A stretch of DNA of 6,882 nt, taken from positions 1-6,882 of the forward strand of contig DQRJ01000094.1 in NCBI GenBank assembly GCA_015663855.1, given 5' to 3'. The stretch comes from Flavobacteriales bacterium. GTDB lineage: Bacteria > Bacteroidota > Bacteroidia > Flavobacteriales_D > Sanyastnellaceae. Positions 1 to 6,109 of the stretch are shown piece by piece. The position numbers were made by a program, and so were the translations under genes. The notes beneath the pieces were generated by a model. The model was not told where the DNA came from. It did not search any database and was given only the letters and a program-made list of their open reading frames with translations. Positions within the stretch are counted from its first letter, which is position 1; the number at the start of each line of letters is the position of its first letter.

Positions 1-402
1 GCGAATGACGTTAAGCGGTCGGAAATCATGGCGATCAACGACTCAAATAATCTCGAGGCACTTGCTGAAGCTCTACGCTATTTTCACGAGAAAACGGGCT
101 CTAGAGTAACCTATGAATATATCATATTTCGAGATTTTAACGACTCTATCGAAGATGCACAGGAGCTTGCGATTTTCTGCAAAAACGTTCCATGTAAAAT
201 CAACATAATCGAGTACAACCCTATCGATGACGGCAGATTTCAACAAGCGGAGACCGAGAAAGTTAATGCGTTCCGGGACTTTCTAGAAGACAGAAATTTA
301 ATTGTGAACGTTAGACGTTCGCGCGGAAAAGACATTGACGCTGCGTGTGGACAGCTCGCAAATAAAAACGAGCAAGGACGAGACTCCTTAAAAAAGTTCT
401 AG
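1..402 (+). CDS. rlmN: Partial RlmN, dual-specificity 23S rRNA / tRNA adenine-C2 methyltransferase (C-terminal part)
   Basis: Radical-SAM enzyme that methylates C2 of A2503 in 23S rRNA and of A37 in some tRNAs, in the cytoplasm. The window opens inside the gene; frame 1 is open from base 1 and gives 133 codons before TAG at 400-402, roughly the last third of a family usually near 350-380 residues. The ATG at 28 is internal: the residues before it continue the conserved 'K(R)S(E)IMxIN...NNLEAL' stretch. Further family landmarks are VTYEYIIF, a 'FND' loop, PCKINIIEYNP, and VRRSRGKDIDAACGQL near the end. The Cys codon at 346-348 in 'DAACGQL' matches E. coli Cys355, which forms the transient methyl-carrier thioether. 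The radical-SAM CxxxCxxC cluster and the second catalytic Cys lie upstream, outside the window. Usual 'IMPIN' reads 'IMAIN' here, a mild change. It converges with lepA across a 7-bp gap. Identification is from recalled family sequence and is firm. Confidence 0.95.
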   Translation, partial: ANDVKRSEIMAINDSNNLEALAEALRYFHEKTGSRVTYEYIIFRDFNDSIEDAQELAIFCKNVPCKINIIEYNPIDDGRFQQAETEKVNAFRDFLEDRNLIVNVRRSRGKDIDAACGQLANKNEQGRDSLKKF

Positions 403-409
403 TAAAACC

Positions 410-2200
410 CTAGTCTAGCTTAAGAATAGCGAGGAAAGCCGACTGAGGAACTTCGACCGTTCCGATTTGGCGCATGCGCTTCTTTCCTTTTTTCTGCTTC
501 TCGAGGAGCTTTCTCTTACGAGTAATATCACCTCCGTAACATTTTGCGGTAACGTCTTTACGAACGGCGCTTATCGTTTCACGAGCTATGATTTTAGCTC
601 CGATCGCAGCTTGTAGGGCGACCATGAATTGTTGGCGTGGAATAAGCTCCTTCAACTTGAGGCAAATCCGTTTTCCGAAATCATGTGCGTGATCTCTATG
701 AATAAGTGCGGAAAGTGCATCAACTTGGTCTCCATTTAGAAGGATGTCGAGCTTAACGAGGTCAGACTCTTTATATCCGTCAGGGAAGTAATCGAATGAA
801 GCGTAACCACGTGAGATGCTCTTGAGTTTGTCATAGAAATCAAAAACGATTTCACCCAGAGGCATGCTGAAAGTAAGCTCAACACGATCGGCTGTGAGGT
901 AAACTTGACTTACTAGTTCGCCACGTTTTTGGATACAAAGGCTCATCACCGGACCGATGTAATCGGACTTCGTAATGATTTGAGCTTTAATATATGGCTC
1001 TTCGACCATTACGAGCCCCTTGTTTTCTGGTAAATCCGATGGATTGTTAATTACCTGCTCAACTCCATTAGGGAGGTGTGCGATGTAACTCACGTTAGGG
1101 ACAGTAGTAATTACCGTCATGTTGAACTCTCGCTCGAGCCTTTCCTGAACGATTTCCATGTGGAGCATTCCTAGAAAGCCACAACGAAACCCGAAACCGA
1201 GGGCCGCAGATGATTCTGGCTCGAAAACGAGTGAAGCGTCATTTAGTTGGAGCTTTTCCATAGAAAATCGTAACTCCTCATAATCTTCTGTATCGACAGG
1301 ATAAAGGCCGGCGAAAACCATCGGCTTTACATCCTCAAAACCGGTTACGGCATCTGTACATGGGTTTTCGACAGTCGTTAAGGTATCACCAACTTTTACT
1401 TCTTTCGCGTCCTTAATTCCTGAGATAATGTATCCGACATCCCCTGCGCCTAAAGTTTGTTTAGGTATCAAATCAAGCCCTAAAACTCCTATTTCGTCTG
1501 CGATATATTCTTTATCCGTAGAGAGCAGTTTCACTCTGTCTCGACGATTAATAGTTCCGTTAATTACTCTGAAATATGCGATAATTCCTCGAAAATTGTT
1601 AAAAACAGAGTCGAAGATCATAGCTTGGAAAGGTGCCGCAAGATCTCCTTTAGGAGGAGGGACTTTATCGATTACCGCCTTTAATATCGCCTGTACTCCT
1701 AGACCAGACTTTCCCGATGCGGGGATGATGTCGGATTCGTCGCAACCGATGAGGTCAATGATCTGATCGCCCACGACTTCCGGGTCCGCAGAATCGAGAT
1801 CCATTTTATTGAGCACGGGTATTATTTCGAGGTCGTGTTCTAGGGCGAGGTAGAGGTTAGAAATGGTTTGGGCTTCAATACCCTGAGTCGCATCCACAAT
1901 CAATAAAGCACCTTCACAAGCGGCGATGGAACGGCTCACTTCGTACGAAAAATCAACGTGTCCAGGGGTGTCGATTAAATTTATAATATACTCCTCACCG
2001 TCGGTGTGAGTGTGTTTCATCTGAATCGCATGACTTTTAATGGTAATCCCGCGTTCACGCTCAAGATCCATATCGTCAAGAGTTTGCTCCTGAAGCTGGC
2101 GCTCTGTTATAGTGCCAGTTTCCTGAAGAAGTCTATCCGCTAGAGTACTTTTCCCATGGTCAATATGGGCGATAATACAGAAGTTTCTAATGCGTTTCAT
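410..2200 (-). CDS. lepA: Elongation factor 4 (LepA), ribosome-associated translational GTPase
   Basis: Cytoplasmic GTPase of the EF-G-like family that binds ribosomes and affects translation initiation, elongation and back-translocation under stress. The start at 2200 gives 596 residues, the usual length, with the canonical opening MKRIRNFCIIAHIDHGKST. An in-frame ATG at 2215 adds five residues (MIISF) not expected in the family and is less likely. GTPase motifs are intact: G1 AHIDHGKST (11-19), G2 around RERGITIK (48-55), G3 DTPGH (77-81) including the catalytic-type His81, and G4 NKMD (131-134). Domain II and the EF-G-like domains follow (for example GFRCGFLGMLHMEI). The LepA-specific C-terminal domain begins near KCYGGDITRK (553-562), has the basic stretch KKGKKRMRQ, and ends PQSAFLAILKLD. 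No frameshift or missing motif is seen. It appears monocistronic here: the neighbour upstream is divergent and the one downstream is convergent. A strong Bacteroidota-type promoter lies at 2239-2268. Confidence 0.98.
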   Translation of the reverse strand: MKRIRNFCIIAHIDHGKSTLADRLLQETGTITERQLQEQTLDDMDLERERGITIKSHAIQMKHTHTDGEEYIINLIDTPGHVDFSYEVSRSIAACEGALLIVDATQGIEAQTISNLYLALEHDLEIIPVLNKMDLDSADPEVVGDQIIDLIGCDESDIIPASGKSGLGVQAILKAVIDKVPPPKGDLAAPFQAMIFDSVFNNFRGIIAYFRVINGTINRRDRVKLLSTDKEYIADEIGVLGLDLIPKQTLGAGDVGYIISGIKDAKEVKVGDTLTTVENPCTDAVTGFEDVKPMVFAGLYPVDTEDYEELRFSMEKLQLNDASLVFEPESSAALGFGFRCGFLGMLHMEIVQERLEREFNMTVITTVPNVSYIAHLPNGVEQVINNPSDLPENKGLVMVEEPYIKAQIITKSDYIGPVMSLCIQKRGELVSQVYLTADRVELTFSMPLGEIVFDFYDKLKSISRGYASFDYFPDGYKESDLVKLDILLNGDQVDALSALIHRDHAHDFGKRICLKLKELIPRQQFMVALQAAIGAKIIARETISAVRKDVTAKCYGGDITRKRKLLEKQKKGKKRMRQIGTVEVPQSAFLAILKLD

Positions 2201-2215
2201 GAAAGAAATTATCAA

Positions 2216-2233
2216 CGTCGAAAAACCCCGACG
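2216..2233 (-). other. Small inverted repeat in the lepA 5' leader
   Basis: CGTCG (2216-2220) and CGACG (2229-2233) are perfect 5-base inverted repeats around an 8-base spacer. On the minus strand the RNA would read CGUCG-GGGUUUUU-CGACG, placed almost exactly at the predicted 5' end of the lepA transcript and ending about 15 nt before the start codon. It could form a 5'-terminal hairpin that stabilises the message. The stem is short and may be chance. It is not followed by a U-tract, so it does not look like an attenuator. Confidence 0.3.
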
Positions 2234-2238
2234 AAGCG

Positions 2239-2268
2239 CAAAAATAAGCCGTTATTCGGCGCAATCAA
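2239..2268 (-). promoter_or_regulatory. Bacteroidota-type promoter for lepA (TTG-N19-TATTTTTG)
   Basis: Read on the minus strand, TTG (plus 2266-2268) is followed after exactly 19 bases by TATTTTTG (plus 2239-2246). This matches TAnnTTTG at every defined position, with spacing in the range known for the primary sigma factor of Bacteroides and Flavobacterium. Transcription would start a few bases further on, near 2232-2235, giving a leader of about 30 nt before the ATG at 2200. An inverted repeat GCCG-TTATT-CGGC (2248-2260) lies inside the spacer. The leader shows no Shine-Dalgarno sequence; the 15 bases before ATG are AT-rich and pyrimidine-rich, which is ordinary for this phylum. The exact start site is inferred. 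Confidence 0.7.
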
Positions 2269-2272
2269 CTTA

Positions 2273-2307
2273 TTTGTTTTATACCGTACGCTCAAGTCGT
2301 ATATTTA
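2273..2307 (+). promoter_or_regulatory. Probable Bacteroidota-type promoter for the large secreted-protein gene
   Basis: TTTG at 2273-2276 is followed after 23 bases by TATATTTA (2300-2307), matching TAnnTTTG in seven of eight positions (last G is A). The spacing is at the long end of the accepted 17-23 range. Transcription would begin near 2311-2314, leaving a leader of only about 20 nt before ATG at 2332. No Shine-Dalgarno sequence is present. It is weaker than the opposing lepA promoter, and the two upstream elements lie only 4 bp apart. Confidence 0.5.
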
Positions 2308-2331
2308 CCCTCACTAAACGCGTGATTTACT

Positions 2332-5300
2332 ATGACTCGATTCCTGCAGAACACATTCATACTTTGCTTTGTTTTATTTGTTAACCCTCTCAACGGGCTA
2401 GCTCAGAGTGAGGCAGAGTATACAACGACACAAAGTGCTGAAAAAATCCTCGACTCTTATGGGGGATTGGAGCATGCTGTTATCCATATGACTCGTGACG
2501 AGTGGGAAATTGTCAGAGCTTGGGACGAGTTTGATGAGAATGCATATTTACAAGCTTTGAACGATTTTAAAGCTTCTTATGCCGCGAAAAGAGAGAAATT
2601 AAAATATGCAAGACAGAATAAAGTACTCGATAATCATTGCGGTTGTTGGATTGAGCCAGACGCTTCGTACTTCACACTTGTACCTCCTCCAGGATTGGGA
2701 GGATTAGGATCAGGAGAAGTGCAGTGGGCTACTCAAGGCGGAGCCGGATGGGACGTAGATTGTTCTTCTGCGCCAATTTCGTTTCCTGGATGGACATTCG
2801 AGTTATACGGGGATGTATACACAGAATTTTACGTCAACTCAAAAGGAATGATTTCATTTGGAGGAGATGTAATCGACTGGACTCCCACGAAATTTCCTGA
2901 GGCAGAATACAACCAAATCACGGGTTACTGGCAGGATACAGACAATCGTTCTGTAGGAGAGATTATGTATAAAGTTACCCCAGAAGCGGTATATGTAAAT
3001 TTCGTGGAAGTGGGGTACTACAATAATCATGACGACCTCACGAACAATTTCCAAATAATAATTACTCCTAACGACGGAATTATTGGAGATGGAAATAACG
3101 CTCAGGTATGTTATTTAGACATGAATTGGGCTCACGGAGATATTGGTGGCGGCGGTGGATGTTGCGGACCTGATCCAGGAGTTACAGGGGCTGACCAAGC
3201 TTCTACTGCATCAGTGGGGCCTCACGTGCAATTCGGTAGATTTAACCTTCTCGATGATACCTACAACGGACCTTACGGTATAGGTGATGGCGCTGACGAT
3301 GGAATTAACTGGCTTGATTACAAGTTCTTTGACCTGAACACAGCGGTCTCGTCGACTAACCTTCCACCTGTTCCAACAGAGAATTTGGGATGTGATACCA
3401 TTACCATTTGCATAGGCCAAACCTATGATGTTAGCGTAAATTTCCTCGGCCCAGAGCCAGGTCAATCCGTTACTCTTGACGTTACACAGAACCTCATCGC
3501 AGGAAATACCATTACGGGATTTAGTGTTACAAACGGTGAAACTGCTAGTATTGCAGGGGTATTTAACGGTAACGTTGCTGGAATTAACACAATTGAGATT
3601 ACCGCGGTAGATGATGGCACACCTTCATCAAACATGTCAGTTACTATGGTAATTGAAGTCCTCGATGTAGTTCTGCCAGAGCTTACTATCGAAGGAAACC
3701 TTGCTATTTGCGCAGGAGCAGAAACGGAGATCACTGCTATCGGTGATTTCGACAGTTTTTCCTGGAATTTGAGCAGTCAATTCACGAACGGAAACGTTGC
3801 GACTATTCCTTTTGGAGGAAACATAGTCGTTACGGGTATTTTAGATATAGGTTGCCAAGTTTCTATGACATTTTTCATAGACCAAACCCCCTATTATCTT
3901 CCTGAAATAACCACCGATCCTTCACCACTTGTGATATGTTCTGACGATACCGCATATGTTGCAGTAGTACCTGACCCAGACGAGAACTTCATCGCTTACA
4001 TCTGGGAGGCCGATTGGAATGGATTAGGCGGGGAGGTGTATCAAGTAGGCCCTGACGGAGATGAAGCATGGCTTGCACCGGGAATGTATCGACTTGAGGT
4101 AGAGGATGCTAATGGATGTTTCGGACAACGTGTATTCCAAGTAAACGGTGTAGATGCCGATATCCCAGAAATGACGATTCCTCCTATGTGTACCGGACTT
4201 GACACAGTCTCGTTTGAAGGAGGATTTTCAAGTACTGATGAAGGGGATTTAAATATGTACCTCATTACTTCGGATAACGCAGGTTGGGGCGGAAGTTTCG
4301 TAAATATCAGTGTCAATGGAGATGTTGTTGCTACGTGGACATTAACGAATAGTACTTTCGGGACATTCTCTGTTCCAATTGCTTTTGGAGATATGATAGA
4401 GATTGAATACATCTCAGCAGATGTAAATAGTGATCTAAACAATTCAGTTCAGATTTACAACTGTAGCAATAGCGGAAACGAAACCCTCATTAATAACCTG
4501 AGTACTGGAATAATCTATACGTCTGAGGCTCTTTGTGAAACTCAAGCAGCTTTAGGTTTATGGGAAGAAACGAGCGGGCCCGGGACTTCTTGGTTCGAAA
4601 TAGATACTCAGTACAACACGCTTTGGGCGCCTACGGAGTATGGAATGTATGAACTTTGCTTCTATGAGGAGAGCTGTAATATCCCTTATTGCTATGAGGT
4701 AGAGGTAACGGTTGCTCCGACAATTACTCTTAATGAAGACATCGTCTTTTTGTGCAACGGCGAAGACTTGGATCTTTTCGCTGAAATTACGGATTTGGCA
4801 GGAACAGCTGAAATTAACTGGCCTTACCCAGGAACGGATGATGTGCTGAACAATCAATATGATTACGATGAATACACTGAGGCGATTATCGTTGTTGAAA
4901 TTGAAAATGGATGTGGTTCAGATGTTGCTCAGGTAGAGGTAACGGCACAGTTCGAGCCGAATATCGATAGTATTTTCCTCTGCGATGAGAACGATTCTGT
5001 GGTAATAGACCCGATAGAAGGAGACGAGAATGCTGGGATGAATTACGATTGGACCTGGAACGGAACATCTGTTGAGGGCGATGATGAATTGACGGCAAAT
5101 GCTACGGGATCTTACTGTGCTACGGTTACTAATGAGTGTTTTCCGAATGGAAATACAGACTGTGGTTTTGTCGATATTGTAAGCCAAATCGAAGGTGTAT
5201 TCGCCGCCGAAGCTGGCGGAGTAGTTAGCGATTGCGATGGACTGGGTATAGATCCAGGTGAAACGGCAACTATTGATCTTAGCCTTCCGAATGATCAATA

Positions 5301-6081
5301 CATTGCTACTTGGCCTGATGGCTCAACGGGAATGAGTTGGACGATACCGGAAGACTTACAAGCGACAGATGCACAGGGGAATCTTTTGTATGACGAAGAA
5401 GGGAATCCGATATGGGCTTATAACGGATCTCAGATATGTGTAGATGTTGAAGACCCGTATGGATGTGGAGTAACGGAGCATTGTGTGTACTTGTTTATCG
5501 GACAAGGAATCACAATAAACCCAGACGTAAACGGAGTGCCATCTGATCAACTTGATGATATTCTTACAATGTGTCCGGAAATTCCATACACATTCGACTT
5601 AAACGCGCAACAACCTGGCCCTCCTTACGGGGATATTTCTTGGAGTACGGTTTGTAATGGCGAGTATGTTTATTTCGGAAGTAATGAAGCTGAAACTCTT
5701 ACAAGCTGGCAATTCCCTGAGGATTGTTGGGGACAAGTTCTGACTTTATTAGGTTCAGCGGCGAATCCCTGTACACCTGGAGGCGCTAATTGGGAGCTAC
5801 AGGTTGAAGTAGATTTCTGTGAGATTACAATTCCTAACGTGTTTACGCCTAGGAACGCAGACACGATGAACCCGAGTTTCTATATCGAGGGTCTAGAAAA
5901 TTACGATGGAGTTCAAGTCAGAATTTATGATAGATGGGGGAATCTCGTTTACACAAACGATAACTACCAGAACATTACGGATGCTTGGTACGGGGATGAT
6001 TCTGCCGATGGTACGTACTGGTTTACACTACGTCTTCCAAACGGCTTTGAGCACCAAGGTCCGGTTTCTATTTTCCGCTAG
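2332..6081 (+). CDS. Secreted multidomain surface protein: NIDO-like domain, Ig/PKD-like array, T9SS C-terminal sorting domain
   Basis: This 1249-residue protein is probably exported by Sec, then moved to the cell surface or medium by the type IX system; an adhesive role is inferred only. Residues 1-24 form a signal peptide (hydrophobic core ILCFVLFV, cleavage after NGLA). Residues 26-102 are charged and probably helical, without Cys. An HCGCWIEPD motif (102-110) leads into a NIDO-like domain at about 145-341: YVNSKGMISFGG, a TGYWQDTDNR segment, FQIIITPNDG, and a Gly-rich insert with Cys277-Cys278. Next come a cadherin/Ig-like module (about 344-447), two PKD-like modules (448-606), a degenerate 'GDGWNG'-type module reading DNAGWGG (about 626-735), and roughly five further Cys-bearing beta modules (736-1163). 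The end (1164-1249) is a gliding-motility-associated, type-B sorting domain: IPNVFTP, IYDRWGNLVY (1198-1207), DGTYWF (1226-1231). The chain is strongly acidic. No enzymatic motif is visible. The start is fixed by the signal peptide. Module borders are approximate; the fold names come from recalled patterns. Confidence 0.9.
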   Translation: MTRFLQNTFILCFVLFVNPLNGLAQSEAEYTTTQSAEKILDSYGGLEHAVIHMTRDEWEIVRAWDEFDENAYLQALNDFKASYAAKREKLKYARQNKVLDNHCGCWIEPDASYFTLVPPPGLGGLGSGEVQWATQGGAGWDVDCSSAPISFPGWTFELYGDVYTEFYVNSKGMISFGGDVIDWTPTKFPEAEYNQITGYWQDTDNRSVGEIMYKVTPEAVYVNFVEVGYYNNHDDLTNNFQIIITPNDGIIGDGNNAQVCYLDMNWAHGDIGGGGGCCGPDPGVTGADQASTASVGPHVQFGRFNLLDDTYNGPYGIGDGADDGINWLDYKFFDLNTAVSSTNLPPVPTENLGCDTITICIGQTYDVSVNFLGPEPGQSVTLDVTQNLIAGNTITGFSVTNGETASIAGVFNGNVAGINTIEITAVDDGTPSSNMSVTMVIEVLDVVLPELTIEGNLAICAGAETEITAIGDFDSFSWNLSSQFTNGNVATIPFGGNIVVTGILDIGCQVSMTFFIDQTPYYLPEITTDPSPLVICSDDTAYVAVVPDPDENFIAYIWEADWNGLGGEVYQVGPDGDEAWLAPGMYRLEVEDANGCFGQRVFQVNGVDADIPEMTIPPMCTGLDTVSFEGGFSSTDEGDLNMYLITSDNAGWGGSFVNISVNGDVVATWTLTNSTFGTFSVPIAFGDMIEIEYISADVNSDLNNSVQIYNCSNSGNETLINNLSTGIIYTSEALCETQAALGLWEETSGPGTSWFEIDTQYNTLWAPTEYGMYELCFYEESCNIPYCYEVEVTVAPTITLNEDIVFLCNGEDLDLFAEITDLAGTAEINWPYPGTDDVLNNQYDYDEYTEAIIVVEIENGCGSDVAQVEVTAQFEPNIDSIFLCDENDSVVIDPIEGDENAGMNYDWTWNGTSVEGDDELTANATGSYCATVTNECFPNGNTDCGFVDIVSQIEGVFAAEAGGVVSDCDGLGIDPGETATIDLSLPNDQYIATWPDGSTGMSWTIPEDLQATDAQGNLLYDEEGNPIWAYNGSQICVDVEDPYGCGVTEHCVYLFIGQGITINPDVNGVPSDQLDDILTMCPEIPYTFDLNAQQPGPPYGDISWSTVCNGEYVYFGSNEAETLTSWQFPEDCWGQVLTLLGSAANPCTPGGANWELQVEVDFCEITIPNVFTPRNADTMNPSFYIEGLENYDGVQVRIYDRWGNLVYTNDNYQNITDAWYGDDSADGTYWFTLRLPNGFEHQGPVSIFR

Positions 6082-6089
6082 TCCGCTAG
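6074..6089 (+). repeat. Perfect 8-bp tandem duplication across the stop codon
   Basis: TCCGCTAG occurs twice in direct succession (6074-6081 and 6082-6089). The TAG of the first copy is the stop codon of the secreted-protein gene, so the second copy is wholly non-coding. This could be a small slippage duplication that lengthened the spacer before radA. No function is apparent. Confidence 0.6.
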
Positions 6090-6109
6090 GAGATTAATAA
6101 TATTTAGGT

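Noticed and set aside
1428..1766. 112-codon open frame on the plus strand inside lepA
   Set aside because: It is antisense to the conserved lepA coding sequence, has no recognisable domain and is composed of the expected complement of LepA codons.
2190..2384. 64-codon plus-strand frame spanning the intergenic region into the secreted-protein gene
   Set aside because: It overlaps the lepA start and the signal peptide region in another frame, and no family is recognised. The region is better explained by divergent promoters.
4041..4442. 133-codon minus-strand open frame, Ser/Pro/Thr-rich, within the large gene
   Set aside because: It is antisense to clearly coding modules, and the composition mirrors the Gly/Asp/Glu-rich codons of the real frame. 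No signal peptide, domain or start context supports it.
4918..5298. 126-codon minus-strand open frame and the overlapping 4886-5098 frame
   Set aside because: Two overlapping antisense frames opposite Ig-like modules with continuous plus-strand coding; both are shadows.
5344..5430. Possible YD/RHS-like repeat (AQGNLLYDEEGNPIW) in the secreted protein
   Set aside because: Only two short units resembling 'GN.(L/I)' are present, within one hairpin of a beta module. A real RHS region has many units, so this is probably a chance beta-hairpin.
6082..6109. Promoter or terminator in the 28-bp gap before radA
   Set aside because: The AT-rich AATAATATTTAGG does not fit TAnnTTTG, no upstream TTG stands at the right spacing, and no stem with a T-tract is present.
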